NCBI GenBank assembly: GCA_964511405.1
Contig: CAZEFK010000015.1
Span: forward strand, 1 to 48,271
Source: CAZEFK01 sp964511405
GTDB lineage: Bacteria > Pseudomonadota > Alphaproteobacteria > Elsterales > Elsteraceae
Direction: 5' to 3'
DNA: 48,271 nt
Shown here piece by piece: positions 1 through 9,959 of this stretch. The position numbers and the translations under genes were made by a program. Position 1 is the first letter of the stretch, and each line of letters opens with the position of its first letter. The notes under the pieces are model-generated. The model was not told the origin of the DNA and ran no database searches. It saw only the letters and a program-made list of their open reading frames with translations.

Positions 1-1
1 C

Positions 2-1558
<1,557 letters not shown>

Positions 1559-1568
1559 GGTCGAGCCA

Positions 1569-3227
1569 GTGGACGGAAGCTTCGATTATGTGATCGTCGG
1601 CGCGGGTTCGGCCGGTTGCGTGCTGGCCAACCGGCTGACCGAGGATGGGCGGTCGACGGTGCTGCTGCTGGAGTATGGCGGCAGCGATCGCGCGGTCGTG
1701 ATCCAGATGCCGAGCGCGTTGTCGATCCCGATGAACCGCGCCCGCTACAACTGGTTCTACGAGTCCGAGCCCGAGCCCGAGCTCGGCGGCCGGCGCCTGC
1801 ACTGCCCGCGCGGCAAGGTGCTGGGCGGGTCGTCCTCGATCAACGGCCTGGTCTATGTCCGCGGCAACCCGCTCGACTTCGACGGCTGGGCCGAATCAGG
1901 CGCCGCCGGCTGGGCCTATGCCGACGTGCTGCCCTATTTTCGCCGGGCCGAGACCCGCGCCGAGGGCGGCGACGCCTATCGCGGCGACCGGGGGCCGCTG
2001 CACACCCGATATGGCCGCCTGGCCAACCCGCTGTACCGGGCGTGGATCGAGGCCGCGCGCCAGGCCGGCTATCCCGAGACCGCCGACATCAACGGCTACC
2101 AGCAGGAAGGCTTCGGCCGCATGGACATGACCGTCCATCGCGGCCGGCGCTGGAGCGCCGCCAACGCCTATCTGAAGCCGGCGCTCGGGCGGCCGAACCT
2201 GGCGGTCGTGACCGGCGCGCTGGCGAGCAAGGTCGAGCTGGACGGCCGCCGCGCCGTGGGGGTGCGCTACCTTCGGGACGGCGCCGAGCATCGGGTGGCG
2301 GCGCGGCGCGAGGTGATCCTGGCCGGCGGCCCGATCAACTCGCCGCAGCTGCTGAAGCTGTCCGGGATCGGCCCGGCGGACGAGCTGCGCGAGCACGGCA
2401 TCGCGGTCGCGCAGCACCGGCCCGGCGTCGGCGAGAACCTGCAGGACCATCTGGAGTTCTACTTCCAGGTCGCGTGCACGCAGCCGATCACGCTCTATTC
2501 GTCGATGGGCCTGGTCGCCAAGGCCGGCATCGGGCTGCGCTGGCTGCTGGCCAAGGACGGCCTGGGCGCCACCAACCATTTCGAGAGCTGCGGCTTCATC
2601 CGCAGCCGTGCCGGCGTGCCCTATCCCGACCTGCAATACCATTTCCTGCCGCTGGCGGTGGCCTATGACGGCAGCACGCTGGCCAGCGAGCATGGCATGC
2701 AGGCCCATGTCGGCCCGATGCGCTCCAAGAGCCGCGGCTGGGTCCGCCTGGCCTCACCCGATCCGCGCGACAAGCCGCGCATCCGGTTCAACTATATGAG
2801 CCACCCCGACGACTGGACCGAGATGCGCGCGGCGGTGCGGCTGACCCGCGAAATCTTCGCCCAGCCGGCGATGGCGCCCTATCGCGGCCGCGAGATCCAG
2901 CCGGGTGCGGACGTGACATCCGACGCCGCCATCGACGACTTCATCCGGGCCAAGGTCGAAAGCGCCTATCACCCGTCCTGCAGCTGCCGGATGGGCCGGC
3001 CCGACGACCCCATGGCCGTGGTCGACCCCGAGACGCGGGTGATCGGCCTGGACGGCCTGCGCGTCGTCGACAGCTCGATCATGCCGGCGATCACCACCGG
3101 CAACCTCAACGCCCCGACGATCATGATCGGCGAGAAGGCGGCGGACCACATCCTGGGCCGCCCGCCGCTGCCGCCCTCCAACGCGCCGGTCTACCGGGCC
3201 GCGGACTGGGAGACCCGCCAGCGGTAG
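1569..3227 (+). CDS. betA: Choline dehydrogenase (GMC oxidoreductase)
   Basis: FAD-dependent oxidation of choline to betaine aldehyde, the substrate of the preceding BetB; normally membrane-associated and linked to the respiratory chain. The 552-residue length fits BetA. The N-terminus carries the dinucleotide-binding motif GAGSAGCVLANRL. The ribose-binding acid follows in LLEYGG, where LLEAGG is usual. The GMC signature GKVLGGSSSINGLVY lies near residues 80-95. The C-terminal active-site His is in SAYHPSCSCRMG and the second active-site residue, Asn, in TTGNLNAPTIM. A GTG start at 1569, 10 bases after the betB stop, is the first in-frame start giving a normal N-terminus, so the two genes are cotranscribed. 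A general GMC alcohol dehydrogenase is possible, but the betB neighbour makes betA the best call. Confidence 0.9.
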   Translation: MDGSFDYVIVGAGSAGCVLANRLTEDGRSTVLLLEYGGSDRAVVIQMPSALSIPMNRARYNWFYESEPEPELGGRRLHCPRGKVLGGSSSINGLVYVRGNPLDFDGWAESGAAGWAYADVLPYFRRAETRAEGGDAYRGDRGPLHTRYGRLANPLYRAWIEAARQAGYPETADINGYQQEGFGRMDMTVHRGRRWSAANAYLKPALGRPNLAVVTGALASKVELDGRRAVGVRYLRDGAEHRVAARREVILAGGPINSPQLLKLSGIGPADELREHGIAVAQHRPGVGENLQDHLEFYFQVACTQPITLYSSMGLVAKAGIGLRWLLAKDGLGATNHFESCGFIRSRAGVPYPDLQYHFLPLAVAYDGSTLASEHGMQAHVGPMRSKSRGWVRLASPDPRDKPRIRFNYMSHPDDWTEMRAAVRLTREIFAQPAMAPYRGREIQPGADVTSDAAIDDFIRAKVESAYHPSCSCRMGRPDDPMAVVDPETRVIGLDGLRVVDSSIMPAITTGNLNAPTIMIGEKAADHILGRPPLPPSNAPVYRAADWETRQR

Positions 3228-3270
3228 CCTTGACCAAGTCGGCCGTAATCATCGGGCCATGAGCTGATTT

Positions 3271-3283
3271 CATTGTCACAATG
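3271..3283. promoter_or_regulatory. 13-bp perfect palindrome in betA-lysR intergenic region
   Basis: CATTGT-C-ACAATG is a perfect 6-1-6 inverted repeat about 45 bases after betA and 176 bases before the lysR start. It sits inside a larger imperfect inverted repeat (AAGTC/GGCCGT at 3236-3246 against ACGGCC...GACTT at 3284-3300). The outer arms could form an RNA hairpin ending the bet transcript. The inner palindrome could be an operator for the downstream LysR protein. Neither role is proven. Confidence 0.35.
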
Positions 3284-3458
3284 ACGGCCGGCCATGACTT
3301 GCCGATCGCACCCAATGGCAAATACCAGGCGGGGCCTGGCCGTCGTGGTTTCAAGACGGGGCGCGGCATCGCTGGTTTGAACCGGCCGCATGGGCCCCCA
3401 TCTTTACACGATCCTCACACCCTTCTTAGGGTCCGTGGCGGAAGTGGAGGGGGTCGCC

Positions 3459-4466
3459 ATGAGCCAGCCGCATGCCGGGATTCCGGACCTCAGCCTGCTG
3501 CGGATCTTCGATACGCTGTTCGACGAGCGCAGCGTCACCCGGGCCGGGGTGCGCCTGGGCCTGACCCAGTCGGCGGTCAGCCACGCGCTCAACCGCCTGC
3601 GCTACGAGCTGAAGGACGAGCTGTTCGTGCGCGGGTCCGAGGGCATGCAGCCGACGCCGCGCGCCCTGGAGATCGCGCCGCGGCTGCGTCAGGCCCTGCT
3701 GCAGCTGCAGCGGGCCCTGCTCCCCGATGCCTTCGACCCGGCCGTGACCAGCCGCCGCTTCGCCGTCGCCTGCAACGACTACGTGGCCGCGGTCCTGCTG
3801 CCGCAGCTCATGCCGCGGCTGCTGGCCGAGGCGCCCGATGTCCGGCTGCAGGTGCTGTCGCCCCAGGCGAGCCTCGCCGACGATCTCGCCGCCGGTCGCC
3901 TGGACCTGGCGATCGGCCGGGTCGGCCAGGTGCCGTCGCGCCTGCTGGCGGAGCCGTTGTTCACCGAATCGGCCGTGTGCCTGATGCGCGCCGACCACCC
4001 GGCCGCCTATCTGCCGCTGACCCGGGCGCGGCTGGCCGAACTGCCCCATGTGGCCATCACCTGCACGCTGCGATCACCGCAGGAGAGCGTGCTGGCCGGC
4101 GACGGCATCGCGCCTTATGCCGGCGACGGCAGCGACCTGGTTGCGGCCGCCGGCCTGCATCGCCAGGTCCGGCTCGAAGTGTCGCACATCCTGGCGATCC
4201 CGCCCGTGCTGGCGGGGTCGGACATGGTGGCGGTGGTGCCGCTGCGCTTCGCCCTGGCGGTCGCGCCGCGCCACCGGTTGCGGATCTGCGAGCTGCCGCA
4301 GCCGCTGCCGCCCTGCCCGGTCAGCGTGCTGTCCGACCGTAGCTACGGCGCCCTGCCCGAAGTCGCCTGGCTCCGGGGCCTGCTCGCCAAGGCCGCCGTC
4401 GCGCTGTCCGAGCCGCGCCCGGCGCCAGTGCTGCGACCGGTGGCGGAGCTCCAGCACGCGGTGTAA
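3459..4466 (+). CDS. LysR-family transcriptional regulator
   Basis: A 335-residue DNA-binding regulator. The N-terminal winged helix (residues ~8-66) contains SVTRAGVRLGLTQSAVSHAL as recognition region, then the periplasmic-binding-protein-like effector domain. The frame is open from 3390, but the ATG at 3459 is preceded by GTGGAGGGGGTCGCC, a strong ribosome site, and gives the usual LysR N-terminus. It follows betBA on the same strand after a 231-base gap containing palindromes. It may control the bet genes or the porin downstream; the sequence does not show which. The effector is unknown. Confidence 0.85.
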   Translation: MSQPHAGIPDLSLLRIFDTLFDERSVTRAGVRLGLTQSAVSHALNRLRYELKDELFVRGSEGMQPTPRALEIAPRLRQALLQLQRALLPDAFDPAVTSRRFAVACNDYVAAVLLPQLMPRLLAEAPDVRLQVLSPQASLADDLAAGRLDLAIGRVGQVPSRLLAEPLFTESAVCLMRADHPAAYLPLTRARLAELPHVAITCTLRSPQESVLAGDGIAPYAGDGSDLVAAAGLHRQVRLEVSHILAIPPVLAGSDMVAVVPLRFALAVAPRHRLRICELPQPLPPCPVSVLSDRSYGALPEVAWLRGLLAKAAVALSEPRPAPVLRPVAELQHAV

Positions 4467-4542
4467 GCCGCGTCATGTGCTGATGCAGAGATTTCATTCG
4501 TAACAGGCCCTTCTGACCTCCATCTCAGCGCTGGAGTTCAGG

Positions 4543-4740
4543 ATGAGAGCCAATATGGACCACGAACCGCGCTACCGGTGGCAGGACCACCGCGCCGCCT
4601 GGCCTGATATCGTTGCCTATTTCACGGTCGCTGCGCTGGCGGCCGCGGCATTGGCGGCGATCGTAACCTTGACGGCGCCCGATCGATCCTCGGCGCGCCA
4701 TCAATCTGGCCATGCCATCGCAATGACAGTCGATCATTGA
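4543..4740 (+). CDS. Small single-pass membrane protein, function unknown
   Basis: A 65-residue protein not recognised from any family. A polar, charged N-terminus (residues 1-24) precedes one hydrophobic segment (about residues 25-44, DIVAYFTVAALAAAALAAIV) and a polar tail ending HAIAMTVDH, so one membrane-spanning helix is likely. A TGGAG sequence 6 bases before the ATG supports translation; an internal ATG at 4555 is an alternative start. It stands alone between lysR and the porin. Coding status is plausible, not certain. Confidence 0.45.
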   Translation: MRANMDHEPRYRWQDHRAAWPDIVAYFTVAALAAAALAAIVTLTAPDRSSARHQSGHAIAMTVDH

Positions 4741-4858
4741 CCAGATGACAGATCTTCATTTGTCGAAGTCGGTCAAATCCTAATAGATCAAAATACTGGC
4801 CGTCGTTTGCCCGGCCGGCGCCTGATTTGGCGATGATCTCGCGATTGACGGAGTTTCC

Positions 4859-6115
4859 ATGCACCGCTTCCTTTTGGGCACGACCATGCTGGCGAGCCTT
4901 GGCCTGGCCTCGGCCGGCGCGCTGGCGCAGGCGCCCAACCCGACCGTATCGGCCGCGCCGTTCACCGTGACCCTGCGCGGCTTCACCACCAACAGTTTCG
5001 TGAACCTCAACGAGAAGCAGGGCGGCGTCTACCCGAGCCGGCGCACCGACGAGTTCCGCACCCAGAACCGCCTGTCCCTGCTGGTCGACGCCAAGGCCGA
5101 CAACGGCCTGATGTACGGCCTGTTCGAGCGCCTCGACCTCGGCACCAACGGCGCCGCCAAGACGGTGTCGCTCAACCGCAACTGGGGCTATGTGCAGGGC
5201 GGCTGGGGCCGCATCGAGTTCGGTGACCGCAACACCCTGGTCGACGACCTGACCGGCTTCGGCTATGGCGGCGGCCTGATGTTCGGCCCGACCACGGGCG
5301 AGCAGTTCGGCCTCAACGGCAGCCTGGCCGTCGATGCGTTCCAGGACACCGCGCCGGGCACGCTCGATGTCCTGACCTCGCACAGCGTCATGGGCAATGC
5401 CGGCGGCAACAAGCTGATCTACCGGACCCCGGTGATCGAGGGCTTCCAGGCGGCCTTCCAGTACGCGCCGAGCTCCGACAGCGGCCGCGCCCAGAACCGG
5501 CTGTCGACGATCGCCGGCACCGACCTGGGCGCCAAGGACGACGCCGGCCATCTGGGCCTGACCGGGTACCATGACTTCATGGAGGCCGTGGTCGAGTACA
5601 AGAACAGCTTCGGACCGGTCGGCGCCGACATCGTCATCGGCGGCGACTATGCCACGCCGAAGGACACCACCGCGGCTGCGGCCCTCAACGGCCAGGCCGG
5701 CCGCACCTACAACACGGCCAAGGGCCTGTCGACGTCCTGGCGCTTCACCTATGCCGGCTTCGGCTTCCAGGCGCTGTTCAACGACGATTTCGATTCGCGC
5801 TACGCCAAGCGCAGCCCGGCCGATGCCTATTACAAGGCCGACGACCAGATCGGCGGTGCGGTCAACATCGACTACAGCATCGGCCCCTACACCGTCGGCG
5901 CGTGGTACGCGGCGGCGTCGACCAGCGGCGATCCGACCAAGCGCGGCAGCGACACCTGGCAGCAGATCGGGTTCGGCGGCCACTGGATCGTAGCCAAGGG
6001 CCTGATGCTGTTCAGCGGCGTCGAGTTCGACCGGCTGCGCACCGACCAGGTGAGCAACGGCGTGCCCAACAACAGTCCGACCGTGATCCAGGTCGGTAGC
6101 CAGATCATCTTCTAG
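4859..6115 (+). CDS. Outer-membrane porin (Gram-negative porin family)
   Basis: A 418-residue beta-barrel protein for passive uptake of small solutes across the outer membrane. Residues 1-24 form a typical signal peptide (hydrophobic core LLGTTMLASLGLASAGAL, cleavage after LAQA). The mature part alternates polar and hydrophobic residues and is rich in Gly, Asn and Tyr. It includes the porin-4-like stretch NWGYVQGGWGRIEFGDRNT near residues 105-125. It ends in Phe (SQIIF), the usual signal for outer-membrane insertion. ACGGAG lies 6 bases before the ATG. A GC-rich stem-loop follows the stop. Its position next to bet genes suggests, but does not prove, a role in osmolyte or choline uptake. Confidence 0.85.
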   Translation: MHRFLLGTTMLASLGLASAGALAQAPNPTVSAAPFTVTLRGFTTNSFVNLNEKQGGVYPSRRTDEFRTQNRLSLLVDAKADNGLMYGLFERLDLGTNGAAKTVSLNRNWGYVQGGWGRIEFGDRNTLVDDLTGFGYGGGLMFGPTTGEQFGLNGSLAVDAFQDTAPGTLDVLTSHSVMGNAGGNKLIYRTPVIEGFQAAFQYAPSSDSGRAQNRLSTIAGTDLGAKDDAGHLGLTGYHDFMEAVVEYKNSFGPVGADIVIGGDYATPKDTTAAAALNGQAGRTYNTAKGLSTSWRFTYAGFGFQALFNDDFDSRYAKRSPADAYYKADDQIGGAVNIDYSIGPYTVGAWYAAASTSGDPTKRGSDTWQQIGFGGHWIVAKGLMLFSGVEFDRLRTDQVSNGVPNNSPTVIQVGSQIIF

Positions 6116-6120
6116 GGCCG

Positions 6121-6151
6121 GCGCGCGGGCGGCGGTCAGCCGTCCGCGCGC
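6121..6151 (+). terminator. Stem-loop after porin gene
   Basis: GCGCGCGGGCGG (6121-6132) pairs with CCGTCCGCGCGC (6140-6151) with one G-U pair, giving a 12-bp stem and 7-base loop beginning 5 bases after the porin stop. There is no following U-tract, so it may stabilise the mRNA end instead of acting as an intrinsic terminator. Confidence 0.5.
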
Positions 6152-6213
6152 GACCGCTCGGTCTTGGGGGTGTGGGGCTGTCCTCGACCACCCGGATCGA
6201 ATAGAGCTGCGAC

Positions 6214-6297
6214 CCGACACAGCGGCAGCAGCCCGGCGGCATGCCAGGTCGAGCCGGCGGTCAATTCGTCGCGTTCCAGCAGCACGGCATCGGTCGA
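6214..6297 (-). pseudogene. Remnant of an FAD-dependent dimethylglycine/sarcosine dehydrogenase-like gene
   Basis: The minus strand encodes DAVLLERDELTAGSTWHAAG followed by LLPLC. This closely matches the start of the FAD-binding domain of the dimethylglycine dehydrogenase / sarcosine dehydrogenase / GcvT-linked oxidoreductase family (typically ...LLERDELTSGSTWHAAGLLP). Nothing before or after it continues the family: no GxGxxG is in frame upstream and the rest of the domain is absent. It is therefore a decayed fragment of about 28 codons. It fills much of the otherwise gene-free 6116-6473 region, where apart from the stem-loop nothing else was recognised. The family acts downstream of glycine betaine, which fits the neighbouring bet genes. 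Confidence 0.55.
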
Positions 6298-6473
6298 GCA
6301 GCTCGGTCGCTCGCTTGGAGCCGGCCATGTTTCCCGATTGGCCGCCCGGGGTCGAGGTCGCATCACGCCGTGGGCCCAGTATCCGTGCGACGTGTCCGGC
6401 CATCCGCCGCACCACTAAATGGATGTGATCGGGCTCGACGGCGACCCTGTCGGCTTCGTATAAAATTGAATCC

Positions 6474-7031
6474 ATGACCGGCTCGGCTGTTCCTCGCTGC
6501 CCCCCTCGCCCGATCGACGAGCTGGATCCCACAGACGTCGACCCGCGCTTTGCGGTCTGCACGCCCGCGACCGACCGGTCCGCCTGGAACCCCAGGATCG
6601 TCCGCTTTTACGACTATTGGTTGTCGATTGCGCCGGCCGGCCGGTTGCCGGGCCGCCAGCACCTGGACCCCTTGCACATCCCCGACCTGATGCCGCGGGT
6701 GTGGATTCTGGACGTGCTGCGCGACCCCTTGCGCTTCCGCTATCGGCTGGCCGGCACCAAGGAGGTCGAGACCCTGGAGCGCGAGGTCACCGGCCAGGAC
6801 TTCGAGGATGCGCACGCCGGGACCGCCGGACGCCAGCGGGCGATCGGGCGCTACCGCACCATCGTCGAACAGCGCGTCGCCACATATCGCAAGGGCCCGA
6901 CCAGGCTGCTGCGCCGCCACGAGCACCGGATCGCCGAGAACTGCGTGGTGCCGCTCGCCCGCGACGGCCGCATGGTCGACATGATCCTGGGCTGCACCGT
7001 GCTCTACGGGCCCGACGGGCGGGAATATTAG
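6474..7031 (+). CDS. PAS_5 domain protein
   Basis: A 185-residue soluble protein of the PAS_5 family, common and multicopy in Rhodospirillales. The core DYWLSIAPAGRLPGRQHLDP, then HIPDLMPRVWILDVL and RFRYRLAGTKEVE (residues ~48-100), is the family hallmark; the end is a beta-strand region (VVPLARDGRMVDMILGC). There is no output domain, so it probably senses a ligand and passes the signal to a partner. Its TAG stop overlaps by 4 bases the TAA stop of the convergent gene at 7028. A second member is encoded at 11880-12353. Confidence 0.75.
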   Translation: MTGSAVPRCPPRPIDELDPTDVDPRFAVCTPATDRSAWNPRIVRFYDYWLSIAPAGRLPGRQHLDPLHIPDLMPRVWILDVLRDPLRFRYRLAGTKEVETLEREVTGQDFEDAHAGTAGRQRAIGRYRTIVEQRVATYRKGPTRLLRRHEHRIAENCVVPLARDGRMVDMILGCTVLYGPDGREY

Positions 7032-7270
7032 CGGCCGTAGAGCAGCTTGGTCACCAGGAACAGCACCTGGTTGACGGTCATGTCGGGGCTGAGGGCGTCG
7101 CGCGGGATCGACAGGCCCGGGAACTGGTGCTCGACCAGGTGGGCGAAATCGGCGATGTCGGTCTCGTCCATGTGCAGGTCCGACAGCTTGTCGCCATAGG
7201 CCGGCGGGTGATCCAGGCCGGCCAGTTCCTGGATCGCGCCCTTGATGACGTCTTCGCAGGACCGGTCCAT
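7028..7270 (-). CDS. Small acyl-carrier-protein-like protein lacking the phosphopantetheine serine
   Basis: An 80-residue acidic protein whose ATG shares one base with the hldE stop (TGATG), so it is translationally coupled to hldE. The order of helices resembles an acyl carrier protein: LSDLHMDETDIADFAHLVEH aligns with the ACP region LGADSLDxVELVxxxE, and PDMTVNQVLFLVTKLL with the last helix (TVGDLV...). The DSL serine that carries 4'-phosphopantetheine is replaced by Glu (DET). If the fold assignment is right, it cannot carry an acyl chain in the normal way. The gene ends a five-gene surface-polysaccharide operon. The ACP relationship is inferred from pattern, not from a search; another small helical fold is possible. 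Confidence 0.6.
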   Translation of the reverse strand: MDRSCEDVIKGAIQELAGLDHPPAYGDKLSDLHMDETDIADFAHLVEHQFPGLSIPRDALSPDMTVNQVLFLVTKLLYGR

Positions 7271-8724
7271 CAGCCGGCCATCCGCGCGATGGTCCGGGTC
7301 GTCGAGTGACCCGGCAGCAACTCGGCCAGCAGCACGCGGCCGCCGCCCGCCTGCACCAGTTCGGCGCCGATCACCTGGTCGACCCGGTAATCGGCGCCCT
7401 TGACCAGGACGTCGGGCTTGAGGTCGCGGATCAGTTCGAACGGCGTGTCCTCGCCGAACGGCACCACCAGGTCGACCGAGGCCAGCGAGGCCAGCACCGT
7501 GGCCCGCGCGACCTCGGACTGGATCGGCCGTTCCGGCCCCTTGAGGCGCTTGACCGAGGCGTCGGTATTGATGCCCACGACCAGCCGGTCGCACGCGGCC
7601 TTGGCCTGCTTCAAGAGCGAGATGTGGCCCGGATGCAGCAGGTCGAAGCAACCGTTGGTGAAGCCGACGCTGAGGCCGGCATGGCGCCAGGCCGCGACCT
7701 GGGCCAGCGCGCGGTCGTGGCTGGCGATCTTGGCATCGCCCAGCGCCCGGTCGCGGGCATGCAGCGCCGCCTCCAGCTCCGGCAAGTGGCAGACCGCGGT
7801 TCCGACCTTCGCCACCACGATGCCCGCCGTCAGGCTGGCGATCCGGCAGGCGTCGGCCAGCCCCAGCCCGCCGGCCAGGGCAGCCGCGACGGTGGCGGCG
7901 ACCGTGTCGCCGGCGCCGGACACGTCGTAGACCTCGTGCGCCTCGGCATCGAAATGCACCACCCCGCCATCGCGCGGCACCAGCGTCATGCCGTGCTGGC
8001 TGAGGGTGACCAGAACCGCCGCGACGCCCGTGGCCTCGACCACCCGGCGTGCCGCCGCAACGACCTCGTCGTGGCTGTCGACAGGCATGCCCGTGGCGTC
8101 CTGCAGCTCGCGCCGGTTCGGCTTGATCACGGTGGCGCCGGCATAGCGCGAGAAGTCGCGGCACTTGGGGTCGACCACGACCGGCGCCCCTGTCGCGCGC
8201 GCCGCGGCGATCAGCTTCGGCACCAGGTCGCCGCGCAGCACCCCCTTGCCATAGTCCGACAGCACCAGCAGCGGGTGGTCGGCAAGGCCGGCCTCGACCC
8301 GGCGCAGGACGTCGGCGGCGATGGCGTTGCGGACGTCGTGGACGGTCTCGTGGTCGGCGCGCAACAACTGCTGGGAGCCGGCGACCATGCGGGTCTTGAT
8401 GGTGGTCTGCCGTCCCTGCTCGATCAGCAGATGGCTCTCGACCGTCGACTCGGCACCGACCAGCCCGATCACCTCGCGGCCGGGCGCGTCGTCGCCGACC
8501 ACCGAGACGAAGCAGGTATGGGCCCCCAGCGCCACCAGGTTGCGCACGACATTGCCGGCGCCGCCCAGCATCGCGGTCTCGCGCTTGACGCTGAGCACGG
8601 GGATCGGCGCCTCGGCCGACATGCGCTCGACCGTGCCGTACACGAAGCGGTCCAGCATGACATCGCCCACGCACAGCACGCGCGCGGATTTCAGGTGCCC
8701 CAGGGCGTCGATCAGATCGGTCAT
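7270..8724 (-). CDS. hldE: Bifunctional heptose-7-phosphate kinase / heptose-1-phosphate adenylyltransferase
   Basis: Makes ADP-D-glycero-D-manno-heptose for the LPS inner core, in the cytoplasm. The protein has 484 residues (E. coli HldE has 477). The N-terminal ribokinase-like half includes RMSAEAPIPVLSV, the glycine pair GGAGNVVRNL and the catalytic GAGDTVAATVAAAL near residue 270. The C-terminal cytidylyltransferase-fold half has NGCFDLLHPGHISLLKQAK (HxGH motif) and VVGINTDASVKRLKG. Its start overlaps the GT4 stop by 4 bases (ATGA), and its stop overlaps the ACP-like start by one base. The two domains are fused, as in many proteobacteria. Confidence 0.95.
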   Translation of the reverse strand: MTDLIDALGHLKSARVLCVGDVMLDRFVYGTVERMSAEAPIPVLSVKRETAMLGGAGNVVRNLVALGAHTCFVSVVGDDAPGREVIGLVGAESTVESHLLIEQGRQTTIKTRMVAGSQQLLRADHETVHDVRNAIAADVLRRVEAGLADHPLLVLSDYGKGVLRGDLVPKLIAAARATGAPVVVDPKCRDFSRYAGATVIKPNRRELQDATGMPVDSHDEVVAAARRVVEATGVAAVLVTLSQHGMTLVPRDGGVVHFDAEAHEVYDVSGAGDTVAATVAAALAGGLGLADACRIASLTAGIVVAKVGTAVCHLPELEAALHARDRALGDAKIASHDRALAQVAAWRHAGLSVGFTNGCFDLLHPGHISLLKQAKAACDRLVVGINTDASVKRLKGPERPIQSEVARATVLASLASVDLVVPFGEDTPFELIRDLKPDVLVKGADYRVDQVIGAELVQAGGGRVLLAELLPGHSTTRTIARMAG

Positions 8725-9959
8725 GGCGCGGCTGTTCTAGCACGATTTGCGGCGGGCGCAGCGTCCGCCGGCGCACCTGATAGGATCGCCTCGAAGCGGT
8801 CGGCGATGCGCCCGATGTCGAAGCGGCTTTCGGCATAGGCGCGGGCGGCGCGCCCCATGGCCGTGCGGCTGTCGGGATCGCCCAGCAGCCGCTGGGCCGC
8901 GGCGACCAGCGCCACGGGGTCGTCGGGCTCGACGACGGCGCCCATGCCGTGGCGTTCGATCAGCCGCGCCGCCAGGTTGGCGGCGGGAATGGCGCCCAGC
9001 ACGGCGCGCCCGGCGCACAGATAGGTCAAGGTCTTGGACGGCACCGAATAGATCCCGGCCTCCTTCTCCAGCACCACCAGCAGCAGGTCGCCGGTTGCGA
9101 CCACGTCGGGCAGCTGGTCATAGGGCTGGAACGGCAGTTGGACTAGGTTGTCCAGGTTCTCGGCTGCGACGGCGGCGCGGATGCGGTCGGCGCCGATGCC
9201 TTCCGAGACCACCACGACGCGCACGTCGCGCTGCGGCCGGAAGGCGCGGGCGAGCGCCACCGGCAGCTCGGGATTGTGCTTCAGCCCCATGGTGCCGGAA
9301 TAGAGGATGACGCGCTTGTCGCCGAGGCCGTGGCGCTCGGCCCAGGGATTGCGGCGCGGCCGCTGCGGCAGTTCGTCCAGCGCCGCCCAGTTCTCGACCA
9401 CGGTGACGCGCTCGGGCGCGATGCCGGCGTCGTCGAGCAGCGGCCGGAAGTCGTCGGTGATCGCAACAAGCAGGTCGGAGCCATGCCACAGGCGGCGCTC
9501 GAGCGCGCGGTAGCGGGCCCCGACGAGTGCGCCCGCGACCGGCAGCTTGGCGCGCAGCAGGCGGTCGATGGCGATACCGTAGGCGTCCTGCAGCCAGAAC
9601 ACGAAGCGGACGCCGTGGCGGCGGCTCCAGGCCTGCAGCGCCGCCTGGGGATCGAGCGGGCCGTTGCCGCCCAGCACCACGTCGGGCCGGAAGGCCGCGA
9701 CCGCGTCGGTCAGGAGGCGGGCGTAGGCGCGTTCCTTCAGGAAGCGCCTGACCAGGTCGTATTTGCGGAAGGTGCCGGGCACGGCCAGGCCCCGGATCGA
9801 GAGGCCGGGCGGATCGTCGGGGCGCGGCGCCAGCGGTCCCTTGGGCGACTGGAAGGCGTCGAAATGCAGGTGCAGCACGGCATGGCCGCGCGCCGCCAGG
9901 GCGCGGCTGAGCTGCAGCGGGAAGGCGTGGCCGGGATAGTCGTGCAGGACGATGCGCAT
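8721..9959 (-). CDS. GT4-family glycosyltransferase
   Basis: A 412-residue GT-B fold sugar transferase, probably for LPS or exopolysaccharide. The open frame extends further upstream, but MRIVLHDYPGHAFPLQLSRA at 9959 is the natural start and overlaps the methyltransferase stop by one base (TGATG). The N-terminal domain contains DVVLGGNGPLDPQ and FVFWLQDAYG. The C-terminal domain has the family signatures RVILYSGTMGLKHNPE, VVVVSEGIGADRI and LPFQPYDQLPDVVATGDLLL, with the donor-binding region near YSVPSKTLTYLCAGRAVL. It resembles WbuB-type transferases. Acceptor and donor cannot be read from sequence. Confidence 0.85.
   Translation of the reverse strand: MRIVLHDYPGHAFPLQLSRALAARGHAVLHLHFDAFQSPKGPLAPRPDDPPGLSIRGLAVPGTFRKYDLVRRFLKERAYARLLTDAVAAFRPDVVLGGNGPLDPQAALQAWSRRHGVRFVFWLQDAYGIAIDRLLRAKLPVAGALVGARYRALERRLWHGSDLLVAITDDFRPLLDDAGIAPERVTVVENWAALDELPQRPRRNPWAERHGLGDKRVILYSGTMGLKHNPELPVALARAFRPQRDVRVVVVSEGIGADRIRAAVAAENLDNLVQLPFQPYDQLPDVVATGDLLLVVLEKEAGIYSVPSKTLTYLCAGRAVLGAIPAANLAARLIERHGMGAVVEPDDPVALVAAAQRLLGDPDSRTAMGRAARAYAESRFDIGRIADRFEAILSGAPADAAPAANRARTAAP

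Noticed and set aside
4622..6562. Minus-strand open frame of 646 codons, with PDHIHLVVRRM near its start
   Set aside because: Mostly antisense to the porin. The HIHLVV string hinted at a Y1 transposase, but the catalytic Tyr and the rest of the domain are missing.
7028..8836. 602-codon minus-strand frame covering hldE and the ACP-like gene
   Set aside because: Only its last 80 codons (from 7270) are a gene; the rest is an alternative frame of hldE.
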